From Polyangiaceae bacterium UTPRO1 (GTDB lineage: Bacteria > Desulfobacterota > Binatia > UTPRO1), in contig MWST01000028.1 in NCBI GenBank assembly GCA_002050235.1, positions 1 to 60,323 of the forward strand: a stretch of 60,323 nt of DNA, written 5' to 3'. This document shows positions 1 to 8,290 of the stretch, in pieces (the stretch's first letter is position 1; every line of letters starts with the position of its first letter). Both the position numbers and the translations under genes were made by a program. The notes under the pieces are model-generated. The model was given only the letters and a program-made list of their open reading frames with translations, did no database searches and had not been told where the DNA came from.

Positions 1-192
1 AACGCCCTCGGCGGCACCGATACCCTCACGGCAGTCGGCGCGCCGGACACGCCGGTGCAGGACGTATCGCACCCGACCCTGGCTGCAGTCTTCTGCATCG
101 GACCGACCGGGGCCGCGGCCATCAACAACGTGGCGGGCCTCCCAGGCCCGGGTCGGGTGATGCTGAAAGGCACGGCGAAGGGCTTGCCGTAG
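1..192 (+). CDS. C-terminal end of an exported or surface protein, unknown function (partial)
   Basis: Frame 1 is open from the window edge to a TAG at 190-192 and gives the last 63 residues of a protein. The tail is small-residue rich (Gly, Ala, Thr, Pro) with one Cys and ends in VMLKGTAKGLP. The composition resembles the extracellular tails of secreted proteins rather than an enzyme core. A 13-bp hairpin follows 37 bases downstream, which fits the end of a transcript. I do not recognise a family and the N-terminus is outside the window. Confidence 0.55.
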   Translation, partial: NALGGTDTLTAVGAPDTPVQDVSHPTLAAVFCIGPTGAAAINNVAGLPGPGRVMLKGTAKGLP

Positions 193-228
193 GCTCCGGT
201 AGACGAACGACCCGAATCGGCCGCGCAT

Positions 229-265
229 CCGGGGCCGACCTCTCCGCGCGGCAGGTCGGCCCCGG
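229..265 (+). terminator. Strong GC hairpin after the first gene
   Basis: The arms CCGGGGCCGACCT (229-241) and AGGTCGGCCCCGG (253-265) are perfect complements, 13 bp around an 11-base loop. No T-run follows, so if it terminates transcription it is either Rho-assisted or of the U-less type. It separates the partial gene from the operon that starts near 365. Confidence 0.55.
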
Positions 266-364
266 GCGCATTAGCGCGGTGGCCGCGAACCGCGGACCTC
301 GGCTTGTCCGCCATCGGACCATGTGAAAAGAGGGCGGGATGGTCGCGATGGCCTTGCCGCCCGC

Positions 365-2926
365 ATGACACCGGCTCAGGCAAGCCAGGCCGCTCGCATC
401 GCCGCGCTCGCGACCGCGAGCGACGCCGGTCCTCCGCAGGTCCAGGGGAAGTTCTTCTTCTCCGGCGACCGGAAGTTCTTCATGAAGGCGGTCGCCTACG
501 GCCCTTTCGCGACCGCGGCCCACGGGACGCCGTTTCCGGAGCGCGAGATGGTCGAGCGCGACTTCGCTCTGATGTCCGAGCTCGGCGCCAACGTCGTCCG
601 AACGTTCACGATACCGCCGCGCTGGTTGCTCGATCGGGCCGAGGTCCACGATCTCCGCGTTATGATCGGCATCCCGTGGGCGGAGCACATCTGTTTCCTC
701 GACCAACCCGCGGTCGCGGCCGAGATTCGGGAAACGATCCGCAACGCCGTACGCCAGTCGCTCGGCCATCCGGCGGTATTCGCCTACATGATCGGCAACG
801 AGATTCCTCCCGACATCGTCCGCTGGTACGGTCCCGAGCGCCTGCAAGGGTTCCTGCGCCGGCTCTACGACGACATCAAGGCTTTGGCGCCTCGGGCGCT
901 CGTGAGCTACGCCAATTTCCCGCCGACGGAGTACCTCGACCTCGAGTTCCTCGATTTCGCCTGTTTCAACGTCTACCTCCACCACGAGGATGCCTTCCGC
1001 CGCTACCTCGGCCGCCTGCAGAACATCGCCGGGGATCGGCCGCTGGTGCTGACCGAGCACGGCATCGATTCGCTGCGCCTCGGCGAGAGCGTGCAGGCCG
1101 AAACCCTCGCTTGGCAGGTGCGGGCGGCATTCGAGTCGGGACTCGCGGGCACCTGCATCTTCTCCTGGACCGACGAGTGGTTCACGGGCGGCGTTGCGAT
1201 CGAAGACTGGTCGTTCGGACTGGTGACGCGCGGGCGCCGGCGCAAGCCGGCGTTCCACGCCGTACAGACCCAGTACACGGCGCCGGTGCCGCCGGCGCTC
1301 CGGCAATATACGAAGGTATCGGTCGTCATCTGCGCCTACGATGCCGAGCGTACGATCGACGCCTGTTTGGCGTCGCTCGAGAAGGTCCGCTATCCGAACT
1401 ACGAGGTCGTGATCGTCAACGACGGCTCCCGCGATGCGACCAAGGCGATCGCCGAGCGCTACGTAGCGGCGCATCCCCGCCTGTTCACGCTCATCGATCA
1501 GCCGAACCGCGGGCTCTCGGTCGCGCGCAACGTCGGCATGGAAGCGGCGTCGGGCGAGATCATCGCCTACACCGACTCCGACTGCGTCGTGGATCCGGAC
1601 TGGCTGACGTACTTGGTCTACAAGTTCCAGCAGGGCTTCGTGGCCGTCGGGGGGCCCAACTTCCCGCCTCCCGAGGATAACGCCGTCGCGGCGTACGTCG
1701 CCGCCGCTCCGGGCGGTCCGACCCACGTGCTCCTGAACGACGAGGTCGCCGAGCATATTCCCGGATGCAACATGGCTTTCCGCAAGCGCGCCCTCGAGCA
1801 AGTGGGCGGCTTCCAGCCGATCTTCACCGCCGCCGGTGACGACGTGGATCTCTGCTGGCGCCTGCAGAACGACGGCCACGTCATCGGCTTCAGCCCGTCG
1901 GCCATGGTGTGGCACTTCCGGCGCAACACCGTAGCGGCGTATTTCAGGCAGCAGCGCGGATACGGAAAGGCGGAGGCGCTCCTCTACTTCAAGCATCCGT
2001 ATCGCTTCAACATGCTCGGGCAGTCGCGTTGGCTGGGGCGGATCTACGGCGACTTCACGACCTCGCTCTTTTCCCGTCGCCCGGTGATCTACTCGGGGAC
2101 GTTCGGGCGCGGGCTCTTCCAGACGCTATACGAGCCGCCGTCGTCGCTCTTCACCTTCCTGCCGTTCACGTTGGAATGGAACGTTGCGGCGGCGCTGCTC
2201 CTGATCGCCGCGCTTGCCGCCGGCAAGTACGTGGTGCTCGCCGCGTTGCCGCTGGTGATCACGCTGGTGTCGGTGGCCGCGAGCGCGCGCCATGCCCGCA
2301 TCGATCCCCGCTACGACCATTGGCGCGGACGGTTGCTGGTCGCCACGCTCATCTATCTCGGACCGCTCCTGCGCAGCTACGAGCGCTATCGCTGGCGCGT
2401 CAAGGGGCTCACCGAAGTCGAGCGCATCCGCTTCGGCGAGATGCGGCAGGCGCCCCGCATCCGCTGGCGCGGACGCGAGTTCTTCCTCCGCTACTGGAGC
2501 GAGCGCGGCCAGGAGAAGGAAGAGCTGCTCGACGGCGTGATCCGGTTCCTCTTGCCGCGCAAATACCTGATGGCGCACGATCTCGGGTGGAGCGACTGGG
2601 ATCTCGAGATCCACCGCGGCATCGCGACCAAGTCGCAGCTCCGGGTCGCGGTCGAGAATCATGGCGGCGCGAAGCGGCTGTTCAACGTGCGCTGCGCGAT
2701 CAAGACCTCGCGCGCTGCGAAGCTCGCGCTGTGGTGCGCAGGCGGACTCGTGGCCGTCGGAGCCTACCTGTCCCTCCCCGAGTTCCTGGCGGTGGCGATC
2801 GTGCTCGCGGCTCTGATCGCCGGCGCGATCGTCTATCAGGCCGTCCAGCTCGGGCGGACGATGTATCAAGTCCTCGAGATCGTGGCGCAGCAAATAGGCC
2901 TCGAAGCGATGGGGGAGCGCTCCTGA
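365..2926 (+). CDS. Fusion of a clan-A glycoside hydrolase-like domain and a membrane-anchored family 2 glycosyltransferase
   Basis: About 853 residues. The first ~310 look like a TIM-barrel glycosidase of the GH2/GH5 type: GNEIP carries the expected acid/base Glu after Asn, and LTEHGID carries the expected nucleophile. From about residue 317 a GT2 domain begins (KVSVVICAYDAERT, VNDGSRDA, TDSDC as the DxD-like metal site). Hydrophobic helices near residues 605-650 and 780-830 suggest membrane attachment. Between them is a charged region around RIRWRGREFFLRYWSERG that I do not recognise. It opens an operon with an ABC exporter and three more glycosyltransferases, so a role in building and trimming a surface glycan is inferred. 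The start is uncertain: GTG 323 is also in frame; ATG 365 was chosen because the extra 14 residues are Arg/Gly-rich and unconserved-looking. Confidence 0.8.
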   Translation: MTPAQASQAARIAALATASDAGPPQVQGKFFFSGDRKFFMKAVAYGPFATAAHGTPFPEREMVERDFALMSELGANVVRTFTIPPRWLLDRAEVHDLRVMIGIPWAEHICFLDQPAVAAEIRETIRNAVRQSLGHPAVFAYMIGNEIPPDIVRWYGPERLQGFLRRLYDDIKALAPRALVSYANFPPTEYLDLEFLDFACFNVYLHHEDAFRRYLGRLQNIAGDRPLVLTEHGIDSLRLGESVQAETLAWQVRAAFESGLAGTCIFSWTDEWFTGGVAIEDWSFGLVTRGRRRKPAFHAVQTQYTAPVPPALRQYTKVSVVICAYDAERTIDACLASLEKVRYPNYEVVIVNDGSRDATKAIAERYVAAHPRLFTLIDQPNRGLSVARNVGMEAASGEIIAYTDSDCVVDPDWLTYLVYKFQQGFVAVGGPNFPPPEDNAVAAYVAAAPGGPTHVLLNDEVAEHIPGCNMAFRKRALEQVGGFQPIFTAAGDDVDLCWRLQNDGHVIGFSPSAMVWHFRRNTVAAYFRQQRGYGKAEALLYFKHPYRFNMLGQSRWLGRIYGDFTTSLFSRRPVIYSGTFGRGLFQTLYEPPSSLFTFLPFTLEWNVAAALLLIAALAAGKYVVLAALPLVITLVSVAASARHARIDPRYDHWRGRLLVATLIYLGPLLRSYERYRWRVKGLTEVERIRFGEMRQAPRIRWRGREFFLRYWSERGQEKEELLDGVIRFLLPRKYLMAHDLGWSDWDLEIHRGIATKSQLRVAVENHGGAKRLFNVRCAIKTSRAAKLALWCAGGLVAVGAYLSLPEFLAVAIVLAALIAGAIVYQAVQLGRTMYQVLEIVAQQIGLEAMGERS

Positions 2927-4728
2927 CCGCGGGCGACGCGCGGACGCGGCGCTTCCTGCTGCTGCGCACCGTCGCGCACTACCTCCGTCCGCACCGCGCC
3001 GCCTTCGCGATCGCGCTCGCCGAGGTCGTGGTGATCAGCGTCTGCGAGCTCCTGAAGCCATGGCCGCTCAAGATCGTCGTCGACAACGTCCTCACCGCAA
3101 CGCCCGTAGCCTGGGCGCCGGCCGCCGGGCTCGGGCCCGCAGCGCTCCTCCTCGCCGCCTGCATCGGGTTGGTGCTGCTGTACATCGTGATCGCCGGCCT
3201 CGGCGTCCTCAACAACGCGACGACGATCGCGATCGGGCAGGGGATGGTGAACGATTTCCGCCTCGATCTCTATCAGCATCTGCAGCGCCTTTCGCTCGGA
3301 TTCCATACCGGCCGCGACGTCGGCGATCTGCTCTATCGGGTCACCGCCGACACCTTCGCGATCCAGACACTCGGCATGAACGGCGTGTTCCCCATCATCA
3401 CCTCGGCCGTGCTGTTCGCGGGTATGGTGGTGGTGATGGGGCGCATGGATTGGCTGCTCACCGCAGTGGCGCTCGCCGTCTGCCCGGTCGTCTTCCTCGG
3501 CATCACGCTCATGGGCCGCCGCATCACCGCGATGGCGACCGAGGCGCACCGGAAGGAGAGCCGGCTCTACACGGTCACCCAGCGCGGCATCTCGGCGATC
3601 CGCGTGATCCAGGCGTTCACCACCGAGGACGAGGAGGCCCGGCAGTTCGCGGCGTCGAGCAGCGAGAGCCTGCGGGCGAACCTGCGGATGTACATGATGC
3701 AGACGGTCTACGCCGGCGCGATCGGCGTCATCATCGCCATCGGGACCGCGCTCGTGCTCTGGGTCGGTGCGACCAAGGTGCTGGCGGGCACGCTCACGAT
3801 CGGACAGGTGCTGGTGTTCACGAGCTACCTGGCGTCGCTCTATGCCCCGATCAACAGCGTCAGCCAGACGATCGGCATGATCCACGGGGCGCGAGCCGGC
3901 GCTGCCCGCGCGCTCGAGATCCTGGCGACCGCACCCGACCTGCGCGACGGAACGCGTAGCCTCGCCGGTGTGCCGCTGCGCGGGGAGGTGCGCTTCGAGC
4001 ACGTGCGCTTCGCGTATGCAGCCGGCCCCACCGTGCTTCGCGACGTCGATCTGGTGGTGCCGGCCGGTCAGGTGGTGGCGATAGTCGGTGCGACGGGCGC
4101 CGGGAAGAGCACGCTCGTGAGCCTCGTGGGCCGCTTCTACGATCCGCTCGCGGGGCGCGTGCTCCTCGACGGCGTCGATCTGCGCGAGTACCGCCTGCGG
4201 GATCTCCGCAGCCGGATCGCGATGGTGCTGCAGCCGCCGCTCGTCTTTCCGACGACGCTCGGCGAGAACATCGCCTACGGCCGGCCGCAGGCGACGGCGG
4301 CCGAGATCGCCCGCGCCGCGGGGCTCGCGCAACTCGACGGCCTTCTCGGGCGGCTTCCGCAGGGGCTCGCGACGCCTGTTGGCGAGCACGGGGCGACGCT
4401 CTCGGGCGGCGAGCAGCAGCGGGTCACGATCGCGCGCGCGATCGTCCGCGACGCGCCGATCCTGATCCTGGACGAGCCGACATCGGCGCTCGACACCGAG
4501 ACCGAGGCGCTCGTCATCGCCGCGCTCCGCGAGCTCATGCGCGGGCGTACCACATTCGTGATCGCACACCGCCTGTCGACGATCCGCCACGCGGACCGTA
4601 TCGTCGTGCTGCGCGACGGCGTCGTAGCGGAGCAGGGCGATTTCGAGGAGCTGATCGCGCGCGACGGCGCCTTTGCGCGGCTCTACGCGGCCCAGTTCGA
4701 GCGCGGCGCGGCGGCGGCGGACAGGTGA
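2923..4728 (+). CDS. ABC exporter with fused membrane and ATPase domains
   Basis: About 601 residues, the normal size for a half-transporter of the MsbA/lipid or glycan exporter type, which would act as a homodimer. Six membrane segments lie in the first ~330 residues. The ATPase domain has Walker A GATGAGKST (about residue 389), signature LSGGEQQR (about 493), Walker B ILILDEPTS (about 513) and the H-loop in VIAHRLSTIR. No ATG, GTG or TTG lies at the right place: the family-typical N-terminus (FLLLRTVAHYLRPHRAAF) begins just after CTG 2923, which overlaps the TGA of the preceding gene and is preceded by GGGGGAG at a good distance. I therefore propose a CUG start with translational coupling. 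The next in-frame GTG (3028) would cut into the first helix. The cargo is unknown; the neighbours suggest a glycan or glycolipid. Confidence 0.85.
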   Translation: MTAGDARTRRFLLLRTVAHYLRPHRAAFAIALAEVVVISVCELLKPWPLKIVVDNVLTATPVAWAPAAGLGPAALLLAACIGLVLLYIVIAGLGVLNNATTIAIGQGMVNDFRLDLYQHLQRLSLGFHTGRDVGDLLYRVTADTFAIQTLGMNGVFPIITSAVLFAGMVVVMGRMDWLLTAVALAVCPVVFLGITLMGRRITAMATEAHRKESRLYTVTQRGISAIRVIQAFTTEDEEARQFAASSSESLRANLRMYMMQTVYAGAIGVIIAIGTALVLWVGATKVLAGTLTIGQVLVFTSYLASLYAPINSVSQTIGMIHGARAGAARALEILATAPDLRDGTRSLAGVPLRGEVRFEHVRFAYAAGPTVLRDVDLVVPAGQVVAIVGATGAGKSTLVSLVGRFYDPLAGRVLLDGVDLREYRLRDLRSRIAMVLQPPLVFPTTLGENIAYGRPQATAAEIARAAGLAQLDGLLGRLPQGLATPVGEHGATLSGGEQQRVTIARAIVRDAPILILDEPTSALDTETEALVIAALRELMRGRTTFVIAHRLSTIRHADRIVVLRDGVVAEQGDFEELIARDGAFARLYAAQFERGAAAADR

Positions 4729-5882
4729 GCGGGGCGCGGGTCGTCGTGCTCGGCCTCGCCGGGCAGTATCCCTTGGCCGGCGTGACGTGGCAGGCGATAC
4801 ACTATCTCGTAGGCCTGCGGGCGCTCGGGTGCGACGTCTACTACGTCGAGGACTCCGGAGCGCCGCCGTACGATCCGGTGAGCGGCGGGGTCGGGCGTAC
4901 GGCCGACGCCAACGTCGCCTACCTGGCGCGGGTGATGCGGCGCTTCGACTTCGCCGCGCGCTGGGCCTACTGGGACGCTCTCACCGGCCGCTGGCATGGA
5001 CGCGACCCCGCCGAGGTGCGCGCTCTCTATCGCAGCGCCGACGCGATCTTCAATCTCTGCGGCGCGACCGAGCCCCGCGCCGAGCATCGCCGGGGCGGGA
5101 AGCTCTGCTACGTCGAGACCGACCCCATGTACGAGCAGATGCGGGTCGCCAACGGCGCCGACGACAGCATCGGCTTCCTCGCTGCGCACGACGTGCTGTT
5201 CACCTACGGCGAGCTCCTCGGCACGCCGTCGTGTCGGGTGCCGGCCGAGCGCTTCACGTGGATTCCGACGCGCCCGCCGGTCGTCTGCGCCTTCTGGCGA
5301 CCGGGCCCGGAGGGCCGCGCTTTCACGAGCGTCGCCACCTGGGAGAACAGGGGCAAGGACGTCGCCTTCCGCGGCGAGACCTACTACTGGTCGAAGCACC
5401 GCAACTTCCTCGCCATGATCGATCTGCCGCGTGCGAGCGGCGAGCCCTGCGAGCTGGCGATGGACCCGGACGATGCCCGGGTACGCGCCGCGCTCGTCGC
5501 GCACGGCTGGTCGCTCGTGGACCCGCGGCCGATCTCGGCCGACATCGCGGCATACCGTCACTACATCGAGACCTCGCGCGGCGAGTTCACGGTCGCCAAG
5601 GACATCTACGTCCGGCCGCGGAGCGGCTGGTTCAGCGACCGTAGCGCCTGCTTCCTCGCGGCCGGGCGCCCGGTCGTGACCCAGGAGACCGGCTTCAGCG
5701 AGCGCATCCCGAGCGGCGAAGGGCTGCTGGCGTTCTCGACCCCCGACGAGGCGGCGGCCGCCGTCCGTGCGGTGGCGGCGGACTGGCCGCGCCACGCCCG
5801 CGCGGCGCGGCGCATCGCCGAGGAGTATTTCGCCGCCGACAAGGTGATCGGAGCGATGCTCGATGCCGTCGGGCTGCGCTGA
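4725..5882 (+). CDS. Glycosyltransferase-like protein, paralogue 1 of 3
   Basis: About 385 residues, GTG start overlapping the ABC exporter stop as GTGA. The N-terminus reads like a Rossmann strand and donor-fold entry (VVVLGLAGQYPLAGVTWQAIHYLVGLRALGCDVYYVEDSG). The C-terminal half has the block GEFTVAKDIYVRP, SGWFSDRSACFLAAGRPVV and QETGF, which is shared with the next two genes and resembles the nucleotide-sugar binding end of GT-B enzymes (CgeB/GT1 style). The three paralogues in a row probably add successive or alternative sugars. The acceptor and donor cannot be read from the sequence. Confidence 0.75.
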   Translation: MSGARVVVLGLAGQYPLAGVTWQAIHYLVGLRALGCDVYYVEDSGAPPYDPVSGGVGRTADANVAYLARVMRRFDFAARWAYWDALTGRWHGRDPAEVRALYRSADAIFNLCGATEPRAEHRRGGKLCYVETDPMYEQMRVANGADDSIGFLAAHDVLFTYGELLGTPSCRVPAERFTWIPTRPPVVCAFWRPGPEGRAFTSVATWENRGKDVAFRGETYYWSKHRNFLAMIDLPRASGEPCELAMDPDDARVRAALVAHGWSLVDPRPISADIAAYRHYIETSRGEFTVAKDIYVRPRSGWFSDRSACFLAAGRPVVTQETGFSERIPSGEGLLAFSTPDEAAAAVRAVAADWPRHARAARRIAEEYFAADKVIGAMLDAVGLR

Positions 5883-5922
5883 GCGCGGTTCCGCCCGCCG
5901 CTGCGCGCCGGGGCGACCCGGC

Positions 5923-5951
5923 GTGACCGTGCGGCCGTCCGGCGCTACAGT
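5923..5951 (+). promoter_or_regulatory. Candidate promoter giving a leaderless transcript of the second paralogue
   Basis: GTGACC (5923-5928) and TACAGT (5946-5951) are 17 bases apart and match the -35/-10 consensus at 4 of 6 positions each. The -10 box ends 7 bases before GTG 5959, so transcription would start at the start codon. The same geometry occurs at 19626 and 32985. Confidence 0.4.
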
Positions 5952-5958
5952 GCGCGCC

Positions 5959-7122
5959 GTGCGCATCGTGGTCACCGGTCTCATCGCCACCTATCCGGTG
6001 GGCGGCGTGGCCTGGGACTACCTGCAGTACGTGCGCGGCCTGGCCGGGCTCGGACACGAGGTCACGTACCTCGAGGATACGGGGCAATGGGTATACTCGC
6101 CGCGGCGCGAGACCTTCACCGACGCCTGCGAGGAGAACATCTCCTACCTGGGGCGCGTGCTCGCCGGCCTCGGCGGCAACGTGCCCTGGGCGTTCCGTGA
6201 TCCGCGCGGCACCGTCCACGGCCCCGCGGCCGGCGCTCTCGGGCGGCGTTGCCGCGAGGCCGATCTCTTCCTCAACGTCTCGGGCAGCGGCTGGCTTCGC
6301 GACGAGTATCGCGGCCGCGGCGTCCATGCCTACGTCGACACCGATCCCTGCTACAGCCAGGCGAAACTCGCCGCCGCCGCCGGCGGCGCCGAGCCTGGGT
6401 TGCGTTACTCGGCAGCGATGATCCGCTCGCACGACGTCTTCTTCTCCTACGCGGCGAATCTGGGAGCGCCGGAGTGCCTCATCCCCACCCTCGGGATCGC
6501 CTGGCGGACGACGCGCCCGCCGCTGGTTCTCGAGGACTGGCCGGTGTCGCCGCCGCCGCCGGTCGGCGCTTTCACCACGGTGATGTCGTGGAAGATCGAC
6601 GTGACGCCGCCGACGCTCGACGGACGTGTCTACGGCGGCAAGGACGTGGAGTTCGCAAAGATCATGGAGCTGCCGGCGCGCACGCCGGAGCGCCTGGAGG
6701 TGGCGCTCGCGGGCGCGGCGCCGCGCGAGCGTCTGGTCGCTGCCGGCTGGCGCGTGCGCGATGCCCGCGAGGTGTCGGCGACGCCGGCGGGGTACCGGAC
6801 CTATCTCGCGTCTTCCTGCGGCGAGGTGAGCGTCGCCAAAGAAGCATACGTCGCCACCTGCAGCGGCTGGTTCAGCTCGCGCTCGACGGCGTACCTGGCG
6901 CTCGGACGGCCGGTGATCGTCCAGGACACGGGACTGGCGCCGCACTATCCGCTCGGCGACGCGATCCTGCCGTTCGCGGACATGGAAAGCGCCGCTGCGG
7001 CGCTGGCGGCGGTGCGTGAGGACTATCCGCGGCGCTGTGCGGCGGCGCGCGCCGTGGCGGTCGAAGCCTTCGCTGCGGAGCGCGTCCTCGGTCGCTTGCT
7101 CGCCGACGCGGGGTGCGCGTGA
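5959..7122 (+). CDS. Glycosyltransferase-like protein, paralogue 2 of 3
   Basis: About 387 residues from GTG 5959, matching the 385-390 residues of its neighbours. The frame stays open upstream to 5863, but paralogue alignment begins at RIVVTGLIATYPVGGVAWDYLQYV, so the longer version is unlikely. GTG 5950 is an alternative. It carries the same blocks as its neighbours (LEDTGQWVYS, YVDTDPCYSQ, GEVSVAKEAYVA, SGWFSSRSTAYLALGRPVI, QDTGL). It is the most divergent of the three in the shared C-terminal block (EVSVAKEAYVATC instead of EFTVAKD.. ..R). A 76-base gap with its own promoter-like boxes separates it from paralogue 1, unlike the overlapping joints elsewhere in the operon. Confidence 0.72.
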   Translation: MRIVVTGLIATYPVGGVAWDYLQYVRGLAGLGHEVTYLEDTGQWVYSPRRETFTDACEENISYLGRVLAGLGGNVPWAFRDPRGTVHGPAAGALGRRCREADLFLNVSGSGWLRDEYRGRGVHAYVDTDPCYSQAKLAAAAGGAEPGLRYSAAMIRSHDVFFSYAANLGAPECLIPTLGIAWRTTRPPLVLEDWPVSPPPPVGAFTTVMSWKIDVTPPTLDGRVYGGKDVEFAKIMELPARTPERLEVALAGAAPRERLVAAGWRVRDAREVSATPAGYRTYLASSCGEVSVAKEAYVATCSGWFSSRSTAYLALGRPVIVQDTGLAPHYPLGDAILPFADMESAAAALAAVREDYPRRCAAARAVAVEAFAAERVLGRLLADAGCA

Positions 7123-8288
7123 GCGCGCCGCTGGTCGTGCTCGCCGGCTATCTCGTGCGCTATCCTCTCGGGGGCTACGCGTGGCAGGCGCTGCACTTCC
7201 TGGCCGGCCTGCGGGCTCTCGGCTGCGACGTCTTCTTCTATGAAGACAGCGCCTATTACGCCGCCGCCTACGTACCCGGCGCCGAGATCATGCAGGCCGG
7301 CGACTACGATCACGGCGTGCGCGTCGCCGCCGCCTTCTTCGCCGCCCACGGTTTCGCCGACGCCTGGGGATTCTGGGACGCCGGCGCCGACCGCTGGTAC
7401 GGCGCCGGTGCGGCGCCGACGCGAGCCGCGCTCGCGCAGGCCGACGTCTTCGTGAACGTGGGCGGCGTGAACCGGGTCCCGCGCGTGCGGCGGCCGCGTG
7501 CGCTCGCGGTCTACGTCGATCTCGATCCGGGTTACACGCAGCTCCGTCTCGCCGCCGGCGATCGCGGCCTGGCGGCGATGATCGCCGATCACGACGCCCA
7601 CTTCACGCTCGGCGAGAACCTCGGCACGCCCGTTTGTCCCATCCCTACCGGCGGCGTGCGCTGGCGGCCGCTGCGGCAGCCGGTGCTGCCGGAGCTCTGG
7701 GAGCCGTTGGCGATCGACCCGGCGGCGGCGTTCACGACCGTGGGCAAGTGGGACTCGGCGGGGCGCGACGTGACCTTCGCGGGCGAGACCTTCGCCTGGC
7801 GCAAGCGCACCGAGTGGCTGCGCTTCCTCGATCTCCCGCGCACGACCGGCGAACGTTTCCGGATCGCGATGGACGTCGCCGATCACCCCGACGACCTCGC
7901 GCGCCTCGTCGCCGCCGGGTGGGAGGTCGTGGACCCGCTCGCCGTGTCGAGCGACCCGGAGGCCTACCGCGCCTTCGTCCGCGGCTCGCGCGGCGAGTTC
8001 ACGGTCGCCAAGGACGTGAACGTGCGCCTGCGCAGCGGCTGGTTCAGCGACCGGAGCGCCTGCTATCTCGCTGCCGGCCGACCGGTCGTGAACCAGGACA
8101 CGGGCTTCGACGTCCACCTGCCCGTCGGCGAGGGCTTGTTCGCGTTTCGGACGCCGGACGACGCCCGCGCCGCCTTCGCCGCGATAGCGGCGGACCCGTT
8201 GCGGCACTGCCGCGCTGCGCGCGCTCTCGCGGTCGAGTACTTCGCGCCGGAGCGGGTGCTCGGGCCGCTCCTCGACTTGGTGCGGTGA
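7119..8288 (+). CDS. Glycosyltransferase-like protein, paralogue 3 of 3
   Basis: About 389 residues. GTG 7119 overlaps the previous stop as GTGA, the habitual joint in this genome, and aligns with paralogue 1; GTG 7113 is two codons earlier. The motifs are LVVLAGYLVRYPLGGYAWQA, VFFYEDSAYY, YVDLDPGYTQ, GEFTVAKDVNVR, SGWFSDRSACYLAAGRPVV and QDTGFD. The C-terminal block is nearly identical to that of paralogue 1, so these two are the closest pair. It is followed, with a GTGA-like joint, by the transglutaminase-7TM gene. Confidence 0.75.
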   Translation: MSAPLVVLAGYLVRYPLGGYAWQALHFLAGLRALGCDVFFYEDSAYYAAAYVPGAEIMQAGDYDHGVRVAAAFFAAHGFADAWGFWDAGADRWYGAGAAPTRAALAQADVFVNVGGVNRVPRVRRPRALAVYVDLDPGYTQLRLAAGDRGLAAMIADHDAHFTLGENLGTPVCPIPTGGVRWRPLRQPVLPELWEPLAIDPAAAFTTVGKWDSAGRDVTFAGETFAWRKRTEWLRFLDLPRTTGERFRIAMDVADHPDDLARLVAAGWEVVDPLAVSSDPEAYRAFVRGSRGEFTVAKDVNVRLRSGWFSDRSACYLAAGRPVVNQDTGFDVHLPVGEGLFAFRTPDDARAAFAAIAADPLRHCRAARALAVEYFAPERVLGPLLDLVR

Positions 8289-8290
8289 CC

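Noticed and set aside
122..1996. Long antisense frame over the glycosidase-GT2 gene
   Set aside because: Composition is typical of a high-GC shadow; the sense strand carries clear GH and GT2 motifs.
5863..5958. N-terminal extension of the second glycosyltransferase paralogue
   Set aside because: The extra residues are Arg/Ser/Gly-rich, unlike either paralogue, and cover a promoter-like region.
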